Below are positions 1 through 10,570 of a stretch of DNA of 64,000 nucleotides, piece after piece. The DNA is from Avena insularis (Eukaryota > Streptophyta > Magnoliopsida > Poales > Poaceae). Where the stretch lies: assembly GCA_023614405.1 (NCBI GenBank), contig CM042684.1, forward strand, positions 531,634,682 to 531,698,681, read 5' to 3'. Within the stretch, counting starts at the first letter, position 1. Each line of letters begins with the position of its first letter. The notes under the pieces were generated by a model. That model was not told the DNA's origin, did not search any database, and saw only the letters and a list, made by a program, of their open reading frames with translations. The position numbers and the translations under genes were made by a program.

Positions 1-142
1 GCAAAAAAGCAAATAAAAAGGATAAGGAGCGGTTATTACTGGAGTAATAACTTCCAAGACTCATCTAAAACTTTTGGGTTATCTCCCAATAAGTACTTTT
101 CTTTAATGCCTTTAAGTTAGGCATAAGAAGCAAGAAAAAGAA

Positions 143-1003
143 TCAAGTGTTCTCAAATGAAGAAGCATTAAGACCAAATTTCTTGCCCTTACCTCTCTTA
201 CTTTTATTCTTAACCTTGGGGAAAATATGATTGTTTGGTGGATAAGAAAGGTGCATGGTCCCCTTTCCCACATCTATTATTGCTCCAAGGAGTTCTAATA
301 GGGACCTTCCAAGTGTAATTTGTCCTTTTCCTGCACATTCAATAACAAGATAATCAGTAGAAATCATTTTCCCAAGGATCTTTGTAAACACTCCTTCAGT
401 TATTCCAATAGGTAATATGGTAGCATTATTAGCAAGAGATATTTCTTTTCCTCCTTCAGTAAGCCCCCCAAGATTCAAAGATTCATAAATGTCTTTGGGC
501 ATAAGACAAAATTCAGACATGATATCACAGCGGGCTTGAAAAGTTTCAATATTTATCTCAATCTTTACTGTAGGGAGCCACTTTGATGGTTCAGAATTTA
601 TTGGAACATAAGTATGATGCTCCCTAAGTGTATTATAGCAATCTTTTAAGCTAGTAGTGCTAGTCTCAAGAGTGTTTAGTCTACCAAATATTCTTGCGAA
701 AGAAATATCAGTTTGACTAGGCAAGTTGTAAGTGAGGATCAATTTCTTTATATCATTAATAGCATCATCCTCATTACATTGGAGGAAATCTCCTCCCACA
801 ATAGCATCTAAAGCATATCTATAGCAAAGAGCAATTCCAAGGTAAAAACTACTAAGGAACAAGCTTTGAGTCATTTTAGGCTCGGTTTTTTCATGTAGAT
901 CAGTGATTCTAGACCAAGCTTCCTTGAAGCTTTCCTCAATTCCTTGTTTAAAAGTGAAAATCATTTCCTCATGTGTCATAGTGATTGGATCAAGGCTAGA
1001 CAT
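143..1003 (-). CDS. gypsy gag/retropepsin-like protein, probably non-autonomous
   Basis: A 286-codon open frame begins about 190 bases inside the PBS, as expected for the first ORF of the element. The N-terminal half has no domain I can name with certainty. The second half (about residues 150-265) has the layout of a retropepsin-like fold: FCLMPKDIYESLNLGGL, then GKGQITLGRSLLELLGAIID, typical of the protease region of Athila-like gag proteins. The catalytic D-S/T-G motif expected before the CLMP segment is not recognisable: the sequence there reads CDIMSEFCLMP. The C-terminus is basic (KNKSKRGKGKK). No polymerase is visible in the window. I infer a gag-like product of a non-autonomous or decayed element. 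The frame is intact, but expression is unknown. Confidence 0.6.
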   Translation of the reverse strand: MSSLDPITMTHEEMIFTFKQGIEESFKEAWSRITDLHEKTEPKMTQSLFLSSFYLGIALCYRYALDAIVGGDFLQCNEDDAINDIKKLILTYNLPSQTDISFARIFGRLNTLETSTTSLKDCYNTLREHHTYVPINSEPSKWLPTVKIEINIETFQARCDIMSEFCLMPKDIYESLNLGGLTEGGKEISLANNATILPIGITEGVFTKILGKMISTDYLVIECAGKGQITLGRSLLELLGAIIDVGKGTMHLSYPPNNHIFPKVKNKSKRGKGKKFGLNASSFENT

Positions 1004-1192
1004 AGTGGCAACTTAAGAAAGGAACTTATTTTTTTGTGTTTTTTAGATAAGAAAGCAAACTAGTAAAACTATTTTTTTATGTGTTTTTGATAAAGAAACA
1101 AGCAAGCAAAGCAAAAAGAAACTAAGCAAAACAAAAATAACAAAGTAAAGAGATTGGTTATGAGGGACTCCCCTTGTGAAGATGTCCTTGAC

Positions 1193-1210
1193 TCCCCGGC
1201 AACGGTGCCA
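1193..1210 (-). promoter_or_regulatory. Primer-binding site of the gypsy element (tRNA-Asp type)
   Basis: The minus strand reads TGGCACCGTTGCCGGGGA, immediately inside the LTR. This matches the usual grass Athila PBS with one change (GGCACC for GGCGCC). Reverse transcription would start here in an active element. Confidence 0.75.
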
Positions 1211-1217
1211 GAAAATA

Positions 1218-2820
1218 TGCTTGATGGCCCAAAATATATCAAGCTCGTTGGGGAACCCCAAGAGGAAGGTATGATGAGCACAGCAGCAAGTTTTCCCTCA
1301 GTACGAAACCAACATTATCAATCCAGTAGGAGCAAGGAAACACCCCAAAGGTGTAGCTAGTTGAACAATGGCAGGGCGCACTACCGGTGCCAGCAGCAAC
1401 GTGGAGACCTGCACAACACAACCACAGAACTCTGTCCCCAACTTGCGATGAGGTTGTCAATATCATCGGTTTTGCTGAAAACAAAGGATTAAACGTATCA
1501 AATGGAAGAAAGTAATAGTTTGCAGAAAGTAAACACAAAGCAGTAAACAGTTTATAGATTGTATGTAAAAGAAAGGACCGGGATCCATAGTTCACTAGAG
1601 GTGGCTCTCCTTAAGATAGATAACATGCTGGGTGAACAAATTACAGCGGGGCAATTGACAAACATCGAGAAAGCAATACATGCATATACTAATCATCTTG
1701 ACTCCTTTGAGATTCGATTGGGCATTACAACATTATACATAGACCGCCATCCAACTGCATCTATGACTAATAATCCACCTTCGGGTTATCATCCGAACCC
1801 CCTCCAGTATTAAGTTGCAAGCAACAGATTAGTGCTTTACGAATTGCGTGTAATGTAAACAATATGATTGTTCTATGAACAAAGGATTGTTGTTTTCTCC
1901 CTAGTAGCAACAACACATCTAGTACCTTAGATATTTCGGTCACTTCCCTAGATTACCAGAGGCATGAACCCACTATCGAGCATAAATACTAACTCTTAGA
2001 GTTGCTAGCATCTACTTGGCCAAGATAGCTACTAACAACGGAAAGCATGCAAGATCACAAATAACAAAGACATGATAGAATCAATAATCAATCTGAAATA
2101 GCATCTCAATATCCATCGGATCCCCGCAAACACAACATGTAGAATTACAAATAGATGATCTAGCTACTACATGGATCCGTAGTCCAAGGATGAACTCACG
2201 ACATCTAGACATGAAAGCACAAAGGAGGAGAACCAGCCATCTAGCTACTACATGGATCCGTAGTCCAAGGATGAACTACTCACGCATCACACCGAAGGCT
2301 TGCATGGTGATGAAGAAGGCCTCGTGGTGAATTCCCTCTCCGGCAGGAAGCTTCATATCCCTCCTGATCTAGGGATGGAGATGACGGCGGCTACAGACTC
2401 TTTCGTGGATTTTTGATCGGGTCCTTAGGGTTTTCATCTCGAGGGCATCTTATAGGCGGAAGGAGAGGCCGAGGGGGTGATGGGGTCGGCCAGACCACCC
2501 CCTGGCGCGGGCCAGGCCTGGCCACACGGCCAGGTGGTGTGGCCAGCCCCCAACCCTTCTCCGTCTCGTATTCTGGCATCTGATGACTTCCGGAAAAATA
2601 GGCACTTTGGCTTTTGTCCCGTCCAATTCCGAGAATATTCATTTTCTGACTTTCCTGGAACCAAAAACAGCAGAAAACAGGCAGCTGGCACCGTGGCTCT
2701 TGTTAATAGGTTAGTCCAAGAAATCATATGAAAAGTACTCCAAAGTGTGGACAAAACACAAGAAAGTGGATAAAACTAAGCATGGAAAAACAAAAATTAT
2801 AGATACATTTGCAATGTATC
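1218..2820 (-). repeat. 5' LTR of the gypsy element
   Basis: On the minus strand it starts TGATACATTGC at 2820 and most plausibly ends in AAGCA at 1218, giving about 1.6 kb with TG...CA ends and a 7-base spacer before the PBS. The inner boundary is inferred from the PBS position. Open frames within it (for example around 2391-2754) are chance frames in LTR sequence. Confidence 0.7.
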
Positions 2821-3685
2821 AGCTTCCAATGCGCCTTCCTTGGCGTGTACGTCGTTGGTGGTCTCCCAGCCGCTGCACCGACTTATGCCCTGCAGCTATG
2901 CCACCCCCTCGGGTCGTAGCTGGGCTGCACGTAGTCTACTTCGCCATCCTCGTGCATCGATGCCTCGAATTTCACCGTGCCATCTCCTACAGCGCGGATC
3001 ACCACCGTCTGCACATGGTATTCGTCACGTCGCCGGGTCTTCCTCGCCTACTTCGAGAACTGCCCTCGCGCTTCACAAGGTAACCTGCAGGGTTCCCTCT
3101 CGCCATTGCAGGTCCCGCCGACTACCCCATCATCACTCTAGGCATCCAGCATGACTAACCCAGGTCACCATTGGTTTCGCCGCCTTCTACGTCTTCGTCC
3201 ACTACAACTTCGCCGCTAGCATCATCGCCTCATCCCTGACTACACCACCTGCTACTCTACTCTTACAACCACGGATAGCGCTGACATCCCTTAGCCGCTC
3301 TGCGAGTCGCAACCACTCTGGAGGCTTCCTCTGCTAGTCTTTCTGACATGGCCACAAATTCATGATGGTCCCTGCTCCCGCACGCCTGGTACTGGCAACA
3401 CCGGGAGTGCCTTCGTTCCCGACACGTTCCCGAGTCTAGCAAACTCGGATCGGCGCCTCGTCTTGATCGGCTTCGACAATGTCTTCTTCGGCATCGACCC
3501 CTCTACGACTGCCTCGACCGCGTCACCAACGAGTTCTTCTTTGTATACTCGGTTTTGGAAAAACTATGGCCACACCTCGTCCTCGACGACTCGGACTGCA
3601 TAGACTTCGGCATCGACACCCTCAATGACTGCCTCGACGCGTCTCCGTCATCCTCCTTGCGCACTATGCGCATGCGGCTTCACGT
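2821..3685 (+). mobile_element. Left half of a small copia-type element (internal region)
   Basis: This GC-rich tract is full of CGAC/TCGAC runs and has no long open frame. In style it matches the internal region of the complete small copia-type element at 58810-60408. It is interrupted at 3685 by the CACTA transposon and resumes at 23664 as the right half with a polypurine tract and LTR. The 5' LTR is not seen; it is probably left of the gypsy element and outside the window. Short ORFs here are not convincing genes. Confidence 0.5.
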
Positions 3686-4180
3686 CACTACTAGAGAAAA
3701 GCTTATAGCAGCACCCCTTACCGCCGGCAAAGTGGGAACGTGCTCGCCAGCGGTAAGGGCTTCCAGACCTGCGTACTATTACCACCGGCGAAACACACTT
3801 CGTCACGCCGGGGCTACGACACGTACCGCCGGCGAACTCGTCGCGTGCACGCTAGGGATAGGGTGGGCCACGTGCCCCCCGGATGGGGCGCCACTTACCG
3901 CCGGCGAATCTGGCTTTGCACGCTGGGGCTAGAAGAAGGAGCGCCGACGAACCAGGCCCGGGCTCGCTAGGGATAGAGTGGGCCGTGTGCCCCCCGGATG
4001 GGCCGCCACTTACCGCTGGCGATACGGCCTGTGCGCGCCGGTGATAGGTGCACATACCACTGGTGAATTCTTATAAGCTCGCCGGGGATGATGTGGGGTC
4101 GGGTGGGCCACTGGGGCCGTGCAATTACCGCCGGTGCCTTTGCTGTTTCTGCCGGTGGTAACCTGGGATTTATTACCAGC
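3686..4180 (+). repeat. CACTA left terminal and subterminal repeats
   Basis: After the terminal CACTACTAGAGAAAA come repeated motifs of the type TACCGCCGGCGAA and their complements, spaced tens of bases apart. Examples lie near 3720, 3780, 3830, 3900, 4010 and 4130. In En/Spm-type elements such subterminal arrays are the binding sites for the element's own DNA-binding protein; that role here is inference. Confidence 0.85.
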
Positions 4181-4796
4181 TCGAACCAGCCACCTACCAA
4201 CACCTCCTCACTCACCACTAGCTCACTTTTCATGGAAACTCAACCCCAAGCTTTGCTAGATCACTCCCCCACTTCTCCCCACCCATTTTAGCTAATTCAA
4301 CCAACCAAGTTTGATATATTTGAGGAGATGTTGCTCCCCTCACATGCATTACTAGATCTACCTAGCAAGATCTAGATCTAGATCTCTATCCACCACTCTC
4401 TATTGGTAGATCTAGATCTCGAGCATAAGGTCCCGACAACACACACACACTCTCTTTGGTAGACATTTGGCGTCTCTCCGGTGCTCTTGACCTCGCGTCA
4501 ACTAATAGGTATAATGTGGTGGAATGTGTGCATGAGTTGGCTACAAGTCACTGTGGTGATGTCACTTGTGATGGTGAAAAGTGGTTGCACGCATATGTGG
4601 ACCTTTTTTGTGTTGTTTTGCCGGTGGAATGTGCATGTACAATGAGTTGCCAATGTTTTGCCAGAATGTTGATTAACTTCCATTCCGCCGAATTTCTGGC
4701 ACTCTGGTGAGACCATTTTTAGCAAAGGTCATGCCGAATTTTTCCGTGAAAGCCGAGCCGACGGTTCTAATCTATTCTCTTACCGTGCAGGCGACG
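4181..4796 (+). promoter_or_regulatory. Probable ORF1 promoter and 5'-UTR intron
   Basis: Clustered AGATCT palindromes lie at about 4356-4420. A possible 5'-UTR exon ends near ACTAATAG|GTATAATG (about 4507), and a good acceptor TTACCGTGCAG ends at 4790, just before the ORF1 start ATG at 4797. The inferred intron contains the hairpin module described separately. Splice sites are judged by eye only. Confidence 0.45.
4640..4740 (+). promoter_or_regulatory. Hairpin module copy 1, upstream of ORF1
   Basis: An imperfect inverted repeat (arm GTTGCCAATGTTTTGCC near 4647 against a CCGCCGAATTTCTGGC arm near 4685) is followed by the GACCATTTTTAGCAAAGGTC segment near 4711-4730, a second stem. The same module in better preserved form occurs upstream of ORF2 at 10571-10662. 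The arm contains a CCGCCGAA sequence like the subterminal motif of the transposon. Confidence 0.6.
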
Positions 4797-7700
4797 ATGG
4801 TAATCGAGATGAAGGAAAGCGACATGGATAGATACGTGGAACGCACGACTGCCAACATGTATCAAAATAACCGCATGGAAATAAAATGTTCGTGTCGAAA
4901 ATGCAAACTATCGTCATTGTTTGACCCCTTGTCACGCACGGTGAATGAGCACCTGCTCAGGTATAGTTTCATGGAGGGATACACTCAGTGGATGGATGAT
5001 CAAGATGACCATGAGGAAGAGGACGACGTTCAACACGAAAATGAAGAGGATGAGGAGGGAGAACAACGGGATGTCGCACACGACGACGACGGTGATGAAC
5101 AAGGTCGGGAAGAAGAAGAACATGCGGACGATGAGGACATGAGTAGTAATACCCTGCTAACCACGGCCGTGCAGGACCCTCATCTTTAGGAAATTCTTAT
5201 TGGCAACACATCGAACGACCCCAGATTCGACGGTAGATGGAAGTCTAAGCTAGATCAACTGGAGATAGACTCGAGAACTCCGTTGTACGACATAGGTCAT
5301 GGGCCGGAGGAGACCCGCTTGAGAGTAACTCTCGGTCTTTTAGAGATGAAGGCAAAATACGAATGGAACGATGCAAGCGCAGACGATCTCTTCCGATACT
5401 TGAAGAAGCACTTACCTAAAGATAACACGTTGGCAGGTAGCCTACATGAGGCCAAGAAAGTGGTGTGCCCTCTCGATTTACCGCACGAAAAATACCACGC
5501 CTGCATTAGTGACTGCGTGATGTATCGGAACAAGCACAAGGACTTGACCGCGTGCCCAAGGTGCGGCGAGCCTCGATTCAAGAGAGGGACGACAAAAGCT
5601 CCTCGAAAAGTTGTGTGGTACTTCCCGCTCAGGCCCCGTCTCCAGGGTGCCAGCGGACCCCAAGGCGAAGCTCATGCGGCCGCAGGAAAGGAAGGAGGCG
5701 GTGATGAAGGATCCAGTGCGGGTTGAAAACCCAGTGCTGACGCACCCTTCGGATGCAAGCCAGTGGAAAGCATTAGACGATGAGTACGAAGATTTTGGGA
5801 AAGAACCAAGGAACATCAGACTAGGTGCAAGCACCGACGGACTCAATCCGTTCGGGAACTAGAGCAGCAAGCACAGCGCCTGACCCGTGTTTGTATGGAT
5901 GTACAACCTCCCCCCATGGCTATGCCTGAAGAAGAAGTACATACACATGAGCATGCTAGTCCAAGGGCCGATGCAGCCAGGGAGCGATATCAACCTATAT
6001 CTTGAGCTATTGAAGGAGGAGCTAGCCATCTTGTGGGACGAAGGGGTAGAAACATGGGACGCTCACCTCCAACAACCTTTCCGTCTAAAAGCAGCGCTGA
6101 TCACGACGGTGCAGGACTATCTCGGATATGGATATATCGCGTGCCAGGTGTGCCACGGACACAAGGCTTGTGTGAGGTGCATGGAAAGGACGCCGTTTCT
6201 TCAGTTGGGTAAGGATCCCGGGTCTTCGAAAACCGTCTACATGAGGACTCGGATGTGGCTACCCGAGAATGACCCGTGGAGGAAGCGTGGAGATCTGTTC
6301 AATGGCAAGGATGAGCTCGAAGTACCTCCGCCTAAGCGCAGCGGCGAGGAGATCGATGCTTTGTTGAAAAGCTGGAAACACTGCCCTCCGCCGGGTAAGA
6401 TAAAGAAGCATAAGCGGAAGCGAGGAGATAAGAAGAAGGAAAAGGAACACGGCCCGCTCATGGGGGTATGGAAAAAGAGGTCCCTGTTTTGGGACTTGCC
6501 GTACTGGAAGATCCTCGGTACGCATCATAGCCTTGATGTCATGCATATCACGAAGTACGTGTGCGGAAGCTTGCTTGGCACTCGACTCAACATGCCGGAT
6601 AGGACCAAAGACAGGCTGAAAGCAAGACACGACCTGAAGGCCCTAAATATCAGAAAAGAGCTTCACCCCCTGTCTTCTTCTAGGGTTGAGGAGGAGACAA
6701 ACGATCACAAGTGCAAAAGGGCGGGGAAGCAGCCGGTTGAGGAGGAGACGGAAGATCCTAAGGGAAAAAGGGCAAAGAAGAGTGAAACCCCGCGTCCCTC
6801 CTGCTTCACTCTATATCCTAATGAGCTCGAACAGATGATCGGTTGCCTCCTCGGAACCAAGTATCCCTTAGGCTACGCGGGGTTGATTCGTAGATGGCTG
6901 GACCCGACGAAAGGAATCTTCAGCGGGATGAAGTCTCATGACTGTCACATCATGATGATGCAGATACTTCCGGTTGCAATCCGAGGGATCATGGAACCGC
7001 ATGTTCATGCAACGCTGACTAGCCTCTGTAACTTCTTCGACGTCATCACTCGGAAGTCGATAACCGTCAAGAAACTCGGGAGGCTGCAGGAAGAGATAGT
7101 CACCATCATATCTGAGATGGAGATGTACTTCCCGCCCGCATTCTTCGACATCATGGTCCACCTGCTGCTGCATATAGTGGACGATATTGAGGATCTCGGG
7201 CCTCTGTTCCTTCACAACATGATGGCGTTAGAAAGGATGAACGGGATCATCAAAGGATACGTCCATAACAAGGCACATCCGGATGGAAGCATCATCCAGG
7301 GCTTTCTCACCGAGGAGTGCGTCTCTTTCTGCAAGAATTATCTAAACGAGGAAAACCCACGTCCGATTGGTTTGCCCATGAACAAGCACCTCGGCAGGTT
7401 TGAGGGAGTAGGCCACCACACCGGCAAGAAGGAAATGGACGTGGATCAGTCTGATAGGAGAGCCGACTTTGACAGGGCCCACTTAGTAGCTCTACAGCAC
7501 ATGGACGGTGTCACGCCTTGGGTAGAAAAACACAAAACCATGATCGAGAACAATGCTAACAGGCCGATGACGGAAGAAGAGGTATTTAGAGCGCACAACT
7601 CCTCTTTCATGCGCTGGTTCAAAGACCAGATTGATGCCAATCCCCCGCCAATGACAAGCGTCATGGACAGAATCACAGTGGCCTTGTCTTATGGGCCCAC

Positions 7701-8343
7701 GCTAAACCTCATGACTTATCAAGCATACGACATCAGCGGTTACACATTCTACACGGAGGAGAGAGACAAAAGAAGAGACTATCAGAACTTAGGTGTGACA
7801 ATGGAATCTTACATGGGTGAAGAGAAGAAAAGATACTACGAAAGGATCGAGGAAATTTGGGAGCTCGACTATGTCGGGGAGAAGCTACTGATGTTCCGTG
7901 TCACATGGGTTACAGATGTCAGAAAAGAAGGCGAGTATTTCACCACCATGCGTTTGCCCAACAAATCCAAGACCAAGAAACCCACCGCGCAAAATGAGCC
8001 ATGGATATTGGCTAAGCACGTCGAGCAATGCTTCTTCATTACCGACCCATCAAGGCCTAGCCGTGTCGTCGTGAGGAGAGTCAAAAGGGCCCTCATCGTA
8101 ATGGATGGAGTCGCTGACGAGAAAGACTTCGACGGACTCGTCAGTGACCCGATGATGGAAGAACCTGATGAAGATGATGCAGCATACACAAAAAGAAGAA
8201 GAAGGACCATGCTACCTAGGTCGTCAGCTCCAACAACTCCTCCGTACACAAGGATTCACGATGATGAGACTGGCGGGGTCAAGTCAAAAAAGACCAAGCA
8301 GAAGGGCAAGAAGAAGAAGCAGAGTGCAAAGAAGAAACAATAA
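4797..8343 (+). pseudogene. tnpD: CACTA ORF1: tnpD-like transposase, broken
   Basis: The product would be the En/Spm-type transposase that cuts the CACTA ends. The start ATG (4797) follows a splice acceptor at 4790. Domains in order: a transposase-associated Cys-rich domain (IKCSCRKCKL, about 4870-4910); an acidic Asp/Glu stretch (5000-5150); the tnp2-type transposase core (from DIGHGPEETRLR at about 5290 through CQVCHGHKACVRC at about 6150 to the LGTHHSLDVMH region at about 6510-6550); a DUF4218-type domain (about 6965-7310, EMYFPPAFFDIMVHLL); and a DUF4216-type domain (about 7730-8100). The C-terminus is strongly basic. Lesions: stop TAG at 5187-5189, a frameshift near 5640-5660, stop TAG at 5860-5862 and stop TGA at 5881-5883. 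The last 818 codons (5887-8343) are open. Family length is normal overall, so this is a full-length gene recently inactivated. Confidence 0.9.
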
Positions 8344-8910
8344 GATTGGTGTGGTCGAGAAATTAACACTCATCATTTTATGTGTATCTCTTATTAATGA
8401 TTTTATGTATAAGTGTGTACTACATACTCATTAAACTCCTACGGAGATGGCGATGGAATTGCAACTAATATAACCTAGCCATCATTTTATGTGTGTTTGC
8501 CTGCAACAGAATTGCTATCATTTTATGTGTGTTTGCCTTCGACGGTCTGATCCGATTACATCCCCAGTTATCATTTAATGTGCATTAACTTGCCTAAAAA
8601 ACTTACCACCGGCGAATTTGGGCCATACGCCAGGGGTACCACGCACTGGCCCCACCTGCCAGTGACCCTAAGGTTACCATTTAATGTGTGTTAATTTTCC
8701 TTGAAAAAACATACCCCCAGCGAATTTGGGACATACGCCTGGCTACAACGCGCTGGCCCCACCTGCCAGTGACCCTAAGGTTATCACCGGCGATTACACT
8801 CATACGCCGGGTGTACTCTGATTGTAGGTCCCACCCGCGGGATAAGGGTGTCGTCACCACACTCTAACGATAGATCGATCCCCACCACACTCTGCCTCGA
8901 GCACCAGCCC
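8344..8910 (+). repeat. Intergenic CACTA spacer with duplicated subterminal-like motifs
   Basis: Between ORF1 and the next transcribed-looking region lie two diverged copies of a block of roughly 100-115 bases (about 8587-8700 and 8701-8790). Each contains a GGCGAATTTGGG/AGCGAATTTGGG motif, a CATACGCC motif and the segment TGCCAGTGACCCTAAGGTTA. The CCGGCGAA core is the same as in the terminal arrays, which is unusual for the middle of an element. No gene is visible. Confidence 0.65.
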
Positions 8911-9375
8911 GTCATCGACCCTGTCGATCTGCCGCCGTCTGCTGTCGTCGACCCCCACCCGGCCCCCTCTCCCCTCCCTTCCTCTCTCCCCCTTTCCCTC
9001 CACTACCTAACCCTAGCCTCTCCACTGCAAGTTCGCCGTCGAGGAGTACACGGGGTGCCCCACGCTGGCCGAGATCTTGCGCATCCTGCCCGTCGATTTG
9101 CCGTTGTCCGCTCGTCATCGACCCTATCGATCCGCCGCCGTCTGCCGTCAGCGAGGTGAGTCCCACCCGGCCCCCTCTCCCCTCCCTTCCTCTCTCTCCC
9201 TCGCCCTCCACTACCTAACCCTAGCCTCTCCACTGCAAGTCCGCCATCGAGGAGTACACGGGGTGCCCCACGCCGGCCGAGATCTTGTGCATCCTGCCCG
9301 TCGATTTGCCACCGTCCGCCCGTCGTCGACCCTGTCGATCCGCCACCGTCTGCCGTCAGCGAGGTGAGTCCCACA
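8911..9375 (+). repeat. 208-bp tandem duplication with splice-donor ends
   Basis: Two full copies (about 8956-9163 and 9164-9371), plus a partial lead-in copy from about 8911, each run from CACCCGGCCCCCTCTCCC through CCTAACCCTAGCCTCTCC to GTCAGCGAGGTGAGTCCCA. Each copy ends in GAG|GTGAGT, a good splice-donor sequence, so this looks like a duplicated 5' exon and donor of ORF2. The frame GAGGAGTACACGGGGTGCCC is conserved between copies (EEYTGCPT), but I do not recognise a protein. Other small open frames here on both strands are by-products of the repeat. Confidence 0.7.
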
Positions 9376-9406
9376 CTCTGCCTATGCAAAAGCTCGTGTG
9401 TCTTTG

Positions 9407-9792
9407 TTCAATAGTAAGGAGAGAGACATCAAAAGTACCACCACCGAGGTCAAAAATAAGCACGTTCTTCTCACCAACACTTGTAGTCTTCTTGTCAAGA
9501 CCATAGGAAATGGCATCTACTGTCGGCTCGTTGATGATACGCATGACATTAAGACCAGCAATAACACCATCATTCTTAATAGTTACTCCTAGGTAAGCTT
9601 CAGCGATCTCGTGCATCTTGATAAGAACCATGGAAGAAATTTCTTCAGCTGAGAACTGCTTGTCCTCACCCTTCTACTGCACTACAATCATGGGCTTGTC
9701 TGCAGGTCCAAGTATAACCTTGTATGGCCACATCTTAATGTCACTCTGGACAGGGGCATCAGCAAACCTTCTGCCAATAAGACGCTTTGCAT
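9407..9792 (-). pseudogene. HSP70: Captured fragment of a cytosolic HSP70 gene
   Basis: On the minus strand this encodes part of the HSP70 ATPase domain: [20 protein letters not shown], then [41 protein letters not shown] and [20 protein letters not shown], in the right order. It corresponds to roughly residues 70-210 of a family of about 650. The minus-strand sequence just before the first codon reads TTCTGCAG|ATGCAAAG, an intact 3' splice site with intron-like sequence upstream. Plant cytosolic HSP70 genes have an intron at this point, so the capture was from genomic DNA. Damage: stop TAG (9674-9676) for the usual Tyr after VVQ, and an in-frame loss of about 19 codons between TIKN and GVIAGL. 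It lies antisense inside the inferred first intron of ORF2. No function as a chaperone is possible. Confidence 0.9.
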
Positions 9793-10264
9793 CTGCAGAA
9801 CAAGCCGAGAACTATTGCACAAGTAAATAGAAGCATGCATGAGGTTCATATGCAATTCAGACCCCGCACATGCTTGCATCCACTATGCATTGGTATATAG
9901 ATATTCAAAAAGAAGCACATAACCTCCTAAACTTCAAACCATATATTTTACCCCATCAATTATGCAGGGCAGCAATTTTTGGGATAGAAAATGTGATTCT
10001 CCATTTAATGGTGTTATGTGGCTTTTCCCCAAGAATCAATAGGCTACCATGGACCTTTTTAAAACTTCTATGTATGGATCTTTATTCTATGTATGATAGT
10101 TAATTAACTAATTTTCCTAATCTGTTTTCTTTTTGCAGAAGAACGTGGAGGAGGAGGCCCGAGCACTGCCACGTCCACTTCGTCCGCGACCGCGCGCTAC
10201 GTCAAGCCTACGCTCTAGGTGCTCGGCACCCTCGGTGAGCACCTTTTTATTTGGTGATGTTGTG
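9793..10264 (+). other. ORF2 upstream intron remainder and small exon
   Basis: The part next to 9793 is probably residual HSP70 intron (minus strand). On the plus strand CTTTTTGCAG|AAGAACGTGG near 10138 is a good acceptor. The following GC-rich segment ends at CCCTCG|GTGAGC near 10232, a good donor, so it is probably a small 5'-UTR exon of ORF2. No protein is recognised. Confidence 0.4.
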
Positions 10265-10515
10265 TGATGGATTCTGGTGGCTTAAGCTACGGCTGCCCCT
10301 GTTTTTTGATATGGTGGTTGAATTCTGTTGGTTTAGCTACGACTGCCACTTGTTTTGGTGCATGGTGGTTGAATTGTGGTGGTTTAGCTACGGTTGCCCC
10401 TTGTTTTGGTGCATGGTGGTTGATTTATGGTGGTTTAGCTATGGTTGCCCCTTGTTTTGGTGCATGGTGGTTGAATTATGGTGGTTTAGCTACGGCTACC
10501 CCTGTTTTTATGCCA
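10265..10515 (+). repeat. 51-bp minisatellite, nearly five copies
   Basis: The unit beginning GGTTTAGCTACGGTTGCC recurs at 10279 (variant), 10330, 10381, 10432 and 10483, exactly 51 bases apart. Because 51 is a multiple of three, the array stays open in more than one frame, giving artefactual repeat ORFs with 17-residue periods. It sits in the inferred intron just upstream of ORF2. Confidence 0.9.
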
Positions 10516-10570
10516 AATATGGTGGCTGTAGCTGTGTTGCTGCAGCTGTGAATGTTGTGCAGGTACATTG

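Larger units (their letters stand above)
1..2820 (-). mobile_element. Ty3/gypsy (Athila-like) LTR retrotransposon, 5' part
   Basis: The element lies on the minus strand and runs off the left edge of the window. Seen directly: an LTR boundary TGATAC at 2820 (read on the minus strand), a primer-binding site at 1193-1210 whose minus-strand sequence is TGGCACCGTTGCCGGGGA, and a gag-like ORF further inside. That PBS type (complementary to tRNA-Asp) is typical of the Athila branch of gypsy elements in grasses. The 3' half and 3' LTR are outside the window, so the target duplication cannot be checked. It appears to have inserted into the copia-type relic that begins at 2821. Confidence 0.8.

Noticed and set aside
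2391..2754. Frames of 83-106 codons
   Set aside because: Inside the gypsy LTR; no conserved protein.
8848..9506. Small frames on both strands upstream of ORF2
   Set aside because: They follow the 208-bp duplication and have no database-like motif I can recognise.
9407..9792. Functional HSP70 gene
   Set aside because: Only a fragment of the ATPase domain, with a stop codon and an internal deletion.
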